From Ruegeria sp. R14_0 (lineage in GTDB: Bacteria > Pseudomonadota > Alphaproteobacteria > Rhodobacterales > Rhodobacteraceae): a DNA stretch of 64,000 nucleotides. The DNA lies in the NCBI RefSeq assembly GCF_017743975.1, contig NZ_JAGHRC010000001.1, forward strand, positions 310,001-374,000, in the 5' to 3' direction. The translations under genes were made by a program, and so were the position numbers. Shown here piece by piece: positions 16,706-25,701 of the stretch; the stretch's first letter is position 1; each line of letters starts with the position of its first letter. A model generated the notes under the pieces. That model ran no database searches and was not told the DNA's origin. It worked only from the letters and a program-made list of their open reading frames with translations.

Positions 16706-19575
16706 CAGGCCTGCTCCTTCTCTTTGTCTTCTTCCGGCGGAGTATCCCGCAACGGGTTGATATCCATCGGGTGTTCTTGTGCCATGCCCGGCTGCCAGGC
16801 AAATCGTGACAGGCTATCCAGCGCCAGCATGACCGCGCCCAAAACGGCAAGGAACACGCCGACGTCGAACAACATCGCGGTCGCCCACTCAAATTCTTCG
16901 AGCGGGGGCCAGTTGATGTAGCCGAAGTCACTGGTCAGGAAGGGCCGTTCGTTGAACCACGCGCCTAGGCCGGTGGCCGCAGCGATCAAAACGCCCCAGC
17001 CGATAGTGCCGTGGTAGTAAAACCTTTGTCGTTCGATCGCCCAGGTATAGCCACTCGCCATGTATTGCATCAGGAAGGCAATCGCGACCACCAGGCCGGC
17101 GATGAAGCCACCGCCCGGCTGGTTGTGGCCGCGGAAAAAGATGTAGGCTCCGACCATCAGCGCGATGGGCATCATCATCCGGGTCACAACCACCATCATC
17201 AACGGGTGCGAGTCCCCTGATTGCGGCCAGTGCGGTTTGCGATTCAGCAGGTAAGCGCGGACATTTGTGCCCAGAACGGACTCGGTCAGAGCAAAGATGA
17301 TCAGGGCGGCGATGCCCAACACGATAATCTCGCCAAAGGTATCAAAGCCCCGGAAGTCGACCAGAATTACGTTGACCACGTTGGTGCCACCGCCACCTTT
17401 GTAAGAGTTCGCCAGGTGGAAATCTGAAATCGTCGGAAAGGCGAAATCCCGCAGCATCAGCGCATAGATCAACGCACCTGAACCGATCCCCGCCACAACA
17501 GAAATGGCCGCATCGCGCCAGCGACGGGCAGCACTGCTGTCCCATGGCGTGTCCGTGGGCAGGAAGTTCAGCGACAACAGCAGCAGGATCATCGTCACGA
17601 CTTCGACCGAGATCTGCGTCAGCGCCAGGTCCGGAGCAGACAGATAGTTAAACGCCATCGAGACAATCAGGCCAACGACACCGATCAGGACCAGCGACAA
17701 CAGGCGGTTGCGGTGGAACCACATGATCGCCAGAGTTGCCCCGACAAGGCAAATCCATCCGATCAGCGGGATGATCTGAATACCCAGCCCGGTCCGGGTC
17801 TCCGGCCCGACCGTGCCGGTGGTATAGGCGTAGTAGCCCAGGCCAACTGTGAAGGCGATCAGGATGACAGCATAGCGGCTGAGAACGCCATTGTGGAGCG
17901 TGTCGGTGACCACCTGGCTGAGCTTTGTCAGCGCTGCGATCACCGCCTCGAAGATCACCTTGGCCTCGGGGCGGGGCAGTGCGTTCCAGAACCGCTCTTC
18001 ATGCCTGTGCAGGCTCAGCAGGAACAGGCCGCCCAGGGTTGCTACAACGGACATGTAGAGGGCGGGCGTGAACCCATGCCAGAGCTTCAGTGAGTAATAA
18101 GGCAGTTTCTCGCCACCAATAACCGCACTGGACACGACCGCGACCAGCGGGCCGACAATGGCGTTTGAATACAGGCCGATAAGCACCACCAGTATGACAA
18201 GGAAGGCCGGAGCCAGCCACAGCCCGACGGGCGGATCATGCGGATGCGCCGGATAGTCGTGGCGTTCGGGGCCAAGAAACACGTGGCTGACGAACCGGAA
18301 GGAATACGCCGCCGAGAACAAAGCGGCCAGCAACGCCAATCCCGGCACGAGGTAATGCGAGTTCAACCAAGTTGTGTGAACGGTTTCCTCGAGCATCATC
18401 TCTTTGGACAGGAAGCCGTTGAGCGGAGGAAGGCCGGCCATCGACAGCGCGGCAATCGTGCCAATGGTGAAGGTGATCGGCATCAGGTGGCGCAGGCCGC
18501 CCAACCGCTTGATGTCACGCGTCCCTGTTTCGTGGTCGACGATCCCTGCGGTCATAAACAGCGCCGCCTTGAACGTGGCGTGGTTGATGATGTGGAACAC
18601 AGCAGCGACCGCTGCAAATTTGGTGCCAAAGCCCAACAGCATGGTCACCAGTCCCAGATGCGAAACGGTGGAAAAAGCCAGCAGCGCCTTGAGGTCATCT
18701 TTGAACAGCGCGATCACCGCGCCCATCAACATGGTGATAAGTCCAGTTGTGGCAACAATGTAGAACCAAGCGTCCGTCCCGGCCAAAACGGGCCACATCC
18801 GCGCCATCAGGAACAACCCGGCCTTCACCATGGTGGCCGAGTGCAGATAGGCCGAAACCGGCGTCGGCGCGGCCATCGCATGGGGGAGCCAGAAATGGAA
18901 CGGGAACTGTGCCGACTTGGTAAAGCAGCCCAGCAAGATCAGGATCAGAGCCGGCAGGTAATAGGGCGAGGCCTGGATAAGCTCTTTGTTCTGTAAAATG
19001 ACGCTCAGGTCATAGGATCCGACGATATTGCCCAGGATCAGCATCCCCGCGATCATGGCCAAGCCGCCCGAGCCTGTTACAGCCAAAGCCATCCGTGCGC
19101 CTTGCCGCCCCTCGGGCAGGTGCTTCCAATAGCCGATCAACAGGAATGAGCTGAGCGACGTAAGTTCCCAAAAGATAAGCAAAAGCAGGATGTTGTCGGA
19201 CAGAACAATCCCGACCATCGCGCCCTGAAACAGCAGCAGATAGGTGTAAAACTGGCCCATCGGATCTTCGCGCGACAGATAGAAACGCGCGTAAAGGATG
19301 ATCAGCAACCCGATCCCAAGGATCAGCAGGGCAAACAAAAAACCCAGCCCGTCCAGCATGAAATTCGCGTTCAGTCCCAGTGCCGGGATCCACTCGAACC
19401 GGGCGGTTATGACCTCTCCGCGCATGACAGAGGGGATGTGAATCAATAACCCCATCAGCGCCAAGAAGGTGGTTAACCCAGCTGCGGAAGCGGCTGCATT
19501 TCGTCCTGCCCGGATCAGTAGAGCTGGAAAAACAGCGCCAAGAAAGGGAAGGGCCGCGATGAGGAATAGGGACAA
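16705..19575 (-). CDS. mnhA: Mrp cation/H+ antiporter, fused subunits A and B
   Basis: A 956-residue protein combining MnhA (NuoL-like, about residues 1-780, with LIFWELTSLSSFLLIGYW and QFPFHFWLPHAM) and MnhB (about 800-940, with MMMPIALMVGAYIFFRGHNQPGGGFIAG). This AB fusion is the group 2 Mrp arrangement, also called Pha in rhizobia. The start is a TTG at 19575: in-frame TAG stops lie just upstream, and GGAG sits 8 bases before it. It is first of the mnhABCDEFG operon, which serves Na+ or K+ and pH balance, fitting a marine organism. The promoter must lie in the 220 bases shared with the divergent rhodanese gene. Confidence 0.94.
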   Translation of the reverse strand: MSLFLIAALPFLGAVFPALLIRAGRNAAASAAGLTTFLALMGLLIHIPSVMRGEVITARFEWIPALGLNANFMLDGLGFLFALLILGIGLLIILYARFYLSREDPMGQFYTYLLLFQGAMVGIVLSDNILLLLIFWELTSLSSFLLIGYWKHLPEGRQGARMALAVTGSGGLAMIAGMLILGNIVGSYDLSVILQNKELIQASPYYLPALILILLGCFTKSAQFPFHFWLPHAMAAPTPVSAYLHSATMVKAGLFLMARMWPVLAGTDAWFYIVATTGLITMLMGAVIALFKDDLKALLAFSTVSHLGLVTMLLGFGTKFAAVAAVFHIINHATFKAALFMTAGIVDHETGTRDIKRLGGLRHLMPITFTIGTIAALSMAGLPPLNGFLSKEMMLEETVHTTWLNSHYLVPGLALLAALFSAAYSFRFVSHVFLGPERHDYPAHPHDPPVGLWLAPAFLVILVVLIGLYSNAIVGPLVAVVSSAVIGGEKLPYYSLKLWHGFTPALYMSVVATLGGLFLLSLHRHEERFWNALPRPEAKVIFEAVIAALTKLSQVVTDTLHNGVLSRYAVILIAFTVGLGYYAYTTGTVGPETRTGLGIQIIPLIGWICLVGATLAIMWFHRNRLLSLVLIGVVGLIVSMAFNYLSAPDLALTQISVEVVTMILLLLSLNFLPTDTPWDSSAARRWRDAAISVVAGIGSGALIYALMLRDFAFPTISDFHLANSYKGGGGTNVVNVILVDFRGFDTFGEIIVLGIAALIIFALTESVLGTNVRAYLLNRKPHWPQSGDSHPLMMVVVTRMMMPIALMVGAYIFFRGHNQPGGGFIAGLVVAIAFLMQYMASGYTWAIERQRFYYHGTIGWGVLIAAATGLGAWFNERPFLTSDFGYINWPPLEEFEWATAMLFDVGVFLAVLGAVMLALDSLSRFAWQPGMAQEHPMDINPLRDTPPEEDKEKEQA

Positions 19576-19795
19576 GTGCGATACTCCGAGCTAGGCGGTC
19601 AACATGACAGATTTAGTAGGGATAATTTAATGACTGTTCAAAAAATGCAAGGTTTCGAACGGTTCTAAAAGGAACATATTGGATGCAATTTACCTGCGCG
19701 ATAATGACGCGATCTTGATCTGCTGCCCGAATTTGGACGCAGCGGCCCTGAACAGGCTGTGTTACAAGCGGCACTAAGTGTCAGGAGGAGCCCGA

Positions 19796-20269
19796 ATGGC
19801 AAGCAAGGTGAACCGAACCCGAAGGTGGGTTTTGCTGGGCGGTGGTGCGGCCATCGCCACGGGGTTTGCCATTCGCGAGTACCGGCTGATCCCGCCGGAT
19901 TATGCGGGCGGTCAACTGAGCGTTCAGGACGCCCATCAGCGAGCGATGTCCGGTGAGATCGTGCTGGTCGACATTCGCACGCCCCGAGAATGGCGTGCGA
20001 CCGGGGTCGGCGAGGGGGCCTATCCGCTGGACATGCGCCGTGACGATTTCGATCAGGTCCTGACAGAATTGGCCAACGGGGACCAGGATGCCCCTGTTGC
20101 CCTGATCTGCGCGCGCGGCGTCCGGTCCGCGCGTCTCAGCAACCGGCTGACCCAGGCCGGTTTCACCAATATCATTGATGTGCCCGAAGGCATGTTGGGC
20201 TCGGCTGCGGGCCCGGGGTGGGTGCGCGCCGGGTTGCCGGTTGAGCGCAATACAGGAGAGACAGGATGA
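19796..20269 (+). CDS. rhodanese-like protein with N-terminal export or anchor segment
   Basis: A 157-residue single-domain rhodanese. The N-terminus RTRRWVLLGGGAAIATGFAI looks like a Tat-type or uncleaved membrane signal, so the domain should be periplasmic. The active-site loop CARGVR has its Cys at about residue 105, so sulfur transfer or thiol redox chemistry is possible. The start at 19796 was chosen for the AGGAGG at 19783-19788. Its TGA overlaps the ATG of the secreted esterase, so the pair is coupled. The 220 bases upstream, shared with mnhA, hold no feature I can name. Confidence 0.85.
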   Translation: MASKVNRTRRWVLLGGGAAIATGFAIREYRLIPPDYAGGQLSVQDAHQRAMSGEIVLVDIRTPREWRATGVGEGAYPLDMRRDDFDQVLTELANGDQDAPVALICARGVRSARLSNRLTQAGFTNIIDVPEGMLGSAAGPGWVRAGLPVERNTGETG

Positions 20270-21090
20270 TCCGCAATTTGACCTTGGCCGCGGGCCTTGC
20301 GTTGACCGGGCAGGCCAGCTTGGCTGCCTGCGCCGAACAGGAGGGGATGTGCGAGACCGCGTCGGGCGGATATCACATCGAACTTCCGCAGGCCGACAAT
20401 CCGCCGCTTGTCGTCTTCCTTCACGGTTATGGCGGCAGCGGGACCGGAACTATGAACAACCGGGGCATGGTCGAACCCCTGCTGGCGCGGGGATATGCGG
20501 TAATGGCCCCGGAAGGGCTGGAAAGATCAAACCGGCCCGGGGTCAAAAGCTGGAATTTTTACCCCGGATTTGGCGAACGCGATGAAACCGCCTTTCTGAC
20601 CGAGGCCGTGCAGGATGCTGGCGCTCGGTTCGGTATCGACACGGACCGGGTCGTTCTGGGCGGGTTCTCGGCTGGGGCTTTCATGGTCTACTACCTCGCT
20701 TGTGCCGCGCCGGATACGTTTTCGGCATATGTGCCGGTATCCGGCGGGTTCTGGCGGCCGCATCCTGAGGCCTGCGATGGCCCTGTGCGCCTTTTCCACA
20801 CCCATGGCTGGACCGACAATGTGGTGCCTCTCGAGGGTCGGCTGTTGGGCGGGGGCAGGTTCCATCAGGGCGACATCTTTGCGGGGCTCGAAATCTGGCG
20901 CGTGGCAAATGGCTGTGTCGATACCAAACCCAGCGGGTTTTCCACCACAGGCGTGTTCATGCGCCGTTATTGGGGCGGGTGTGACGAAGGCAGCGCGTTG
21001 GAGTTTGCACTGTTTCCGGGCGGTCACACAGTACCCAAAGGCTGGGCGGACATGATGGTTGATTGGTACGAGGGCCTGCCGGGTGGTTAA
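20266..21090 (+). CDS. secreted esterase, PHB depolymerase/LpqC-like
   Basis: A 274-residue alpha/beta hydrolase with a signal peptide (about residues 1-22). It has the oxyanion segment FLHGYGGSG, nucleophile Ser135 in GGFSAGAF, an Asp region HTHGWTDNVVPL, and a late His in GGHTVPKGW. The fold and motifs match the polyhydroxybutyrate depolymerase/feruloyl esterase-like family (LpqC). It probably hydrolyses esters in the periplasm; the substrate is unknown. It is coupled to the rhodanese by an ATGA overlap, and it ends exactly next to the opgH stop of the convergent operon. Confidence 0.85.
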   Translation: MIRNLTLAAGLALTGQASLAACAEQEGMCETASGGYHIELPQADNPPLVVFLHGYGGSGTGTMNNRGMVEPLLARGYAVMAPEGLERSNRPGVKSWNFYPGFGERDETAFLTEAVQDAGARFGIDTDRVVLGGFSAGAFMVYYLACAAPDTFSAYVPVSGGFWRPHPEACDGPVRLFHTHGWTDNVVPLEGRLLGGGRFHQGDIFAGLEIWRVANGCVDTKPSGFSTTGVFMRRYWGGCDEGSALEFALFPGGHTVPKGWADMMVDWYEGLPGG

Positions 21091-22959
21091 TCACTCGGCA
21101 GGGGTCATGACACCTTTGCCCTCGATCACGTTTTTCAGCTCATCCCTGTACCGACGCGCCGACCGGGTGATGGCGGGTTCCTGAAAATCTTCTTTCATGC
21201 CAACCATCCGGCGTGCTGCGCCTGCCGAAACGCCGCTCAGCGCTGACAAAGGGATCGCCAGAGCCAGGCTGATTGCAATCGGAGCCAACCAGATTGAAAC
21301 GAGGCCGGACAGGATGCCTGCGCTCAACGCCAGGCCACTGATCGTTTCGACCGTGTGGCACAGGATCAGTGTGCGCAGACTATAGGTGCCGCCGTCGCGC
21401 GCCTGCGGTGACCAGCCTTTTTGGATGCCAAGCGCGGTGCGGATGACGGCAATCATCTGCTGGACCATCAGAATAGGGGCGTAGAGGATCGACAACACGA
21501 CCTCGGTCAGGAAAGAGGTCAGGAACTTGCGCCCACCACCGAACTCGGCATAGCGCACACCGCTGAGCGGCAGCGCCAGAACGCCCAGCACCTTGGGTGC
21601 GAGCAGCATCGCATACATGACCAGAATGATCAGCACATGGCGGGTTTCCGTCATCTCGGGCCATTGCGGGAACAGCGGATTGTCGGGGCTGAAGTAATGA
21701 AGGACGGACGCTTCTTCGCCCTGACCGATCAGTGCCCACATGACCAGCAGCGCAAACCACAGCGGCGACATCAAATAGCCGACCGCGCCGTGGAACATGT
21801 GGAACCGTGACACAGGCTGGAATCCAGCCGAGCCCAGCAGTTTCAGATGCTGCAGGTTGCCCTGACACCAGCGCCGGTCGCGCAGAGCGTGGTCGATCAG
21901 AGTGGGCGGGGTTTCTTCGTAGGATCCACGAATACGCGGCAGGAACCGCACGGCCCACCCGGCCCGGCGCAACAACCCGGCCTCGACGAAATCGTGGCTC
22001 ATGATCAGCTTTTCCTGACCGTTCATCGCCCGCAGTTTCGGCAAACCTGCACTGGTCGCGAACGCTCGCGTACGGATGATGGCGTTGTGGCCCCAATAGT
22101 TACCTTCCTGCCCACACCAGCGCGCCAGACCCTCGGCAAAAGCGATGCCATAGACGCCGTTTGCAAACTGCTGCATCCGGGCAAAGACGGATTGCGCGCC
22201 GATCAATTGCGGGTAGCTTTGGATCAACCCGGCACCGGGATCGCGGGCCAGCGCGTCCGTCAGCCGTGATATGGCACGGCCCGTCATCAGACTGTCGGCG
22301 TCCAGCACCAGCATCGCGTCCCAGTCCGCGCCCCACCGGCTGACCCAATCGGCGATGTTGCCAACCTTGCGGTCCGTGTTCTGCGGACGGCGGCGATAAT
22401 AGAGCTCAAGACCGGGGGCGAGTGTGGTGCGCAGCGCCTCTACGCTGGCTTGTTCCTGTGCGGCGATCTCAGGGTCGCGTGTGTCGGACAGGATGAACAT
22501 GGCATAGTGGTGCTGTCCGCCACGCTTCTGCAAATCCTCAAGCATCGTGCGGGCATTGCCCAGCACGTTCCACGGCACCTCATTATAAACGGGTGTCAGC
22601 AGCGCGACGCGCAGAGGTTGAGCCCGGCCCCGCCGGACAGGACGATCTTGCCGGGACAGAGACACCATGCCCAGCAAGACGGTGCAGACCGTGAAGGAAA
22701 TCCAGAAGAAGTTGAACGAGATCAGCGCCAGCAGCACTGCCTCGATCATGTTGATGCCTTCGGCACCGAACCAATCCGTCATGACCCACAGCAGGCCAAG
22801 TGTCGCCACCATTGCGGGCGAAAACGCCAGCGCGCGCCAGAACCCGGCCGAGGGGCGTTTGGCATCGGGCACCTGCGCATCCCGAAACCCCGCGCTGAAA
22901 TCCTGCGCGGGCATCGCCAGAGGGGCCTCTGGCGGCATGATATGTAGGTCGCGGCTCAT
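21091..22959 (-). CDS. opgH: glucans biosynthesis glucosyltransferase H
   Basis: A 622-residue inner-membrane glycosyltransferase (GT2) that makes the glucose backbone of osmoregulated periplasmic glucans from UDP-glucose and passes it across the membrane. It has two N-terminal helices (about residues 40-105), a cytoplasmic catalytic domain with LVLDADSLM (DxD) and RDRRWCQGN (QxxRW-like), and C-terminal helices. Start 22959 was preferred over a codon 21 bases upstream because it gives the ATGA overlap with opgG's stop. It is last of the opgC-opgG-opgH run. Confidence 0.94.
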   Translation of the reverse strand: MSRDLHIMPPEAPLAMPAQDFSAGFRDAQVPDAKRPSAGFWRALAFSPAMVATLGLLWVMTDWFGAEGINMIEAVLLALISFNFFWISFTVCTVLLGMVSLSRQDRPVRRGRAQPLRVALLTPVYNEVPWNVLGNARTMLEDLQKRGGQHHYAMFILSDTRDPEIAAQEQASVEALRTTLAPGLELYYRRRPQNTDRKVGNIADWVSRWGADWDAMLVLDADSLMTGRAISRLTDALARDPGAGLIQSYPQLIGAQSVFARMQQFANGVYGIAFAEGLARWCGQEGNYWGHNAIIRTRAFATSAGLPKLRAMNGQEKLIMSHDFVEAGLLRRAGWAVRFLPRIRGSYEETPPTLIDHALRDRRWCQGNLQHLKLLGSAGFQPVSRFHMFHGAVGYLMSPLWFALLVMWALIGQGEEASVLHYFSPDNPLFPQWPEMTETRHVLIILVMYAMLLAPKVLGVLALPLSGVRYAEFGGGRKFLTSFLTEVVLSILYAPILMVQQMIAVIRTALGIQKGWSPQARDGGTYSLRTLILCHTVETISGLALSAGILSGLVSIWLAPIAISLALAIPLSALSGVSAGAARRMVGMKEDFQEPAITRSARRYRDELKNVIEGKGVMTPAE

Positions 22960-24455
22960 GTGGTCCAACGGTACAGCCACACCTCAGAGGCCGGCTTTCT
23001 GTCTTTCAGCAATTGCGCACGCAGCTCGACATGATCGCGGTCGCCGGGCTGGAACGAAAACGCCAGACGCAGGCCACCCGTGTCAGGGTTGCGCTGCAAA
23101 ACACCCTCTGAGGTTTCAGCGTGCGGAGAGTCCACAAAGATCGTCATCGCCTCGGGGTCGTCAAACAGCTCACTTTCTTCAAAGTCGATGACGGCCAGAC
23201 GCCCTTCGCCAAAGGTGTTGTCGCCCATGGCTGTGTTGATCACACGCGGCATTGGCGAGCGCTGGGGTTCTTCACCCCAGATCAGGCGGTAGGACAGATC
23301 GACCTGACTGCCCGGCGTATAGGGCTCGGCGGGTCGCCAATAAGCGACGATGTTGTCATAGATTTCCTGATCCGCCGGAATTTCAACCAGCGTGACCGAC
23401 CCTTTACCCCAATCCCCGGCAGGTTCGACCCACAGGCTGGGGCGCTTGTGATAGTTTGCCTCAAGGTCGGCATAGTCCGAAAACTCTCGTTTTCGTTGCA
23501 ACAGGCCAAAACCACGCGGGTTGGTATCGACGAAGGACGAAATCTGCAGGCGGGTCGGGTTGGCCAGAGGCCGCCACAGAACCTCGCCAGCGCCGTTACG
23601 AACCAAAAGGCCGTCGCTGTCATGGACGGCAGGGCGGAAATCGTCAAACCGGCTGTGATTGGTCTGATCGAACAGGAACATCGAGGTGCCCGGAGCGATC
23701 CCGACATGCGTCATCTCTTCACGCGGGAAAAGCGTCGCCTCGACATCCATGATGGTGTCTTGTCCGGGTGTGACCTCAAAGCGATACGCACCACTGACGC
23801 TGGGGCTGTCCATCAACGCATGAACAACCATGTTCCTTTGGCCGGGCGCAGGGCGTTCCAGCCAGAAACGTATGAACTCCGGAAACTCTTCACCGTCCGG
23901 ATCGCCGGTTTTCAAAGCCAGCCCACGCGCCGACAGACCGTAGGCTTCGTGTAGTCCGATGGCGCGGAAATAGCTTGCACCCTGAAAGACACAGAATTCA
24001 TCGGTCAGCCCCGGGCGGTGCATCTCGGCCCGCAGGCGAAATCCTGAAAAACCAAGCGTTTCGTCGGCGGGCAGGACAGGCACATCTTCGCTTTTGGTGA
24101 ACATGTCGAGATCAAACGCCACAGGCTCTACCTGACCGTGGTCCACGGTAGAGATCTGCACAGCGCGGGGGAAGTACAGTCCAGGCGCAAAGAAATCGAC
24201 CTCGAACGGGGTTGTTGTGTCGTACCACAGGCCCTTTTCCAGCTTAAACCGGATCGAGCGATATTGCGGATACGTCAGGTCCTGCCATTCCTTTGGTACC
24301 ATATCGCGTTCAGCATAGGGGCGGCTGGCCAGATCACGGGCTAGCTCAATCACATCATTGCGGCTAAACGGCGCTGCGCCCCCTGTGGCGAAAGCCGCCG
24401 GAGCGAAGGCAAGAGCAGTGGACGAGGCCAGAAATGCGCGGCGTGTAAAATTCAT
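22956..24455 (-). CDS. opgG: glucan biosynthesis protein G/D, Tat-exported
   Basis: A 499-residue periplasmic protein of the OpgG/OpgD family. The N-terminus TRRAFLASSTALAFAPAAFA is a Tat signal, which is more like OpgD than the Sec-exported OpgG of enterics. Family boxes include SYFRAIGLHEAYGLSARGLA and RGFGLLQRKREFSDY. The protein acts on glucan chains in the periplasm, probably in branching or shaping. It is coupled to both opgC and opgH by four-base overlaps. The G versus D name is not settled by sequence alone. Confidence 0.92.
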   Translation of the reverse strand: MNFTRRAFLASSTALAFAPAAFATGGAAPFSRNDVIELARDLASRPYAERDMVPKEWQDLTYPQYRSIRFKLEKGLWYDTTTPFEVDFFAPGLYFPRAVQISTVDHGQVEPVAFDLDMFTKSEDVPVLPADETLGFSGFRLRAEMHRPGLTDEFCVFQGASYFRAIGLHEAYGLSARGLALKTGDPDGEEFPEFIRFWLERPAPGQRNMVVHALMDSPSVSGAYRFEVTPGQDTIMDVEATLFPREEMTHVGIAPGTSMFLFDQTNHSRFDDFRPAVHDSDGLLVRNGAGEVLWRPLANPTRLQISSFVDTNPRGFGLLQRKREFSDYADLEANYHKRPSLWVEPAGDWGKGSVTLVEIPADQEIYDNIVAYWRPAEPYTPGSQVDLSYRLIWGEEPQRSPMPRVINTAMGDNTFGEGRLAVIDFEESELFDDPEAMTIFVDSPHAETSEGVLQRNPDTGGLRLAFSFQPGDRDHVELRAQLLKDRKPASEVWLYRWTT

Positions 24456-25669
24456 TTCTTAGACTTCCAAGGTTGAGACTTAAACCAAGCGGCCATGTAT
24501 GCCACGCCGATGATCATCGCAAAGCCAATCATGTTGGCGACAAAGACACTGGCGACATCTCGCCCACTCTGGTCCAGGCCAACGCCGATAAGTCGTGCAG
24601 CGGCCATGGAAAATACGAACACCGCCAGCGATTGCTGCCCGACTTTCGTGATCACGGTCAGCAGGAATTGCCACACTTTGGCCGCTGCGCCCTGACCGGT
24701 TGCGATCAGGCGGTGGCCGTGTTCACCAGCCACGACCCAGCCCAAATAGGCCAGCGACAGGAAGTGCAGATAACGGAACAGGCCGAAATCGGTCTTGTCG
24801 CGGAATTCCTTGGTGACCGGCCAGACCTTGCGGATTTCATCCGCCAGATCGGGGGCGGCGGAATTGATCCATGTGAACACTTTCCACGACCCAAACGGCA
24901 TCGAGAAAATCAGGAACAGCGCGGCTGCCCAGATCAGGGTTTTCGAGACCGGCGGGGCCGGGATCCAGCCGCGCATGAAGGCGAAACCGGTGAAAAACAG
25001 CAGCTGCCAGCCGAAGGGGTTGAAGAACCACTGACGCTCTGACCACGGCTCGGCTGGTAAGTCCAAGACGTCGAACTGAGCCACCAGCCAGATCGTGATC
25101 GAGGTCGCGGCGACCGCCCAGAATCCGATGCGATACAGACCCATAAAGATCGGCATCATCGCCAGAACCACCAGATACATTGGCAGAATGTCAAAGTAGT
25201 TCGGCACGTAGGTCAGCGTGAAAAGTCCCACCATCTGCGGCGCGGGGTCGTTGAAAAAGTGCTGCAGGTTCAGCGAGGAAATATATGTTTTTTCGAACAA
25301 ACCTGACTGATCGAGTGCGGCCATGGACATGGCCACAAAGAAGAACAGACAGATATGCGCCCAATAGACCTGCCAGATGCGGAAGGACACGCGCGCGGTG
25401 CCCATCCACCAGCCCTTGCGCAGGAACGCGCCACCAAAGGCGATGGCCGAAGCCATACCGGAGCAGAAGACAAAGATTTCGGTTGCATCCGAAAATCCGA
25501 ACCGCGCGGGAATCCATCTGGCCCATGGGTCATTCGGGATATGGGCGATCAGGATGATGAACATCGCGATTCCGCGATAGAAATCCAGGCGCGGGTCGCG
25601 CGTGCGGGCAGGGGCGGCTGCAGAGGCAGCCACCGGCGCAAAATCAGAAGCGGGCGAAACTGTCGCCAT
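24452..25669 (-). CDS. opgC: OpgC-family membrane acyltransferase (glucan succinylation)
   Basis: A 405-residue protein with about 10 membrane segments and an early RDPRLDFYRGIAMFIILIAHIPN motif, typical of OpgC proteins, which in Rhodobacter and enterics add succinyl groups to periplasmic glucans. Adjacent opgG and opgH, both coupled to it in frame, support this. Succinylation makes the glucan anionic. It starts 32 bases after the TTC38-like gene, probably in the same transcript. Confidence 0.9.
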   Translation of the reverse strand: MATVSPASDFAPVAASAAAPARTRDPRLDFYRGIAMFIILIAHIPNDPWARWIPARFGFSDATEIFVFCSGMASAIAFGGAFLRKGWWMGTARVSFRIWQVYWAHICLFFFVAMSMAALDQSGLFEKTYISSLNLQHFFNDPAPQMVGLFTLTYVPNYFDILPMYLVVLAMMPIFMGLYRIGFWAVAATSITIWLVAQFDVLDLPAEPWSERQWFFNPFGWQLLFFTGFAFMRGWIPAPPVSKTLIWAAALFLIFSMPFGSWKVFTWINSAAPDLADEIRKVWPVTKEFRDKTDFGLFRYLHFLSLAYLGWVVAGEHGHRLIATGQGAAAKVWQFLLTVITKVGQQSLAVFVFSMAAARLIGVGLDQSGRDVASVFVANMIGFAMIIGVAYMAAWFKSQPWKSKK

Positions 25670-25701
25670 GCGAATTCTGTCCTTCTTGGTTTTTGTTTTT
25701 G

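Noticed and set aside
18238..18996. 252-codon plus-strand open frame inside mnhA
   Set aside because: It is antisense to membrane-helix coding sequence, giving an artificial H/R/Q-rich translation.
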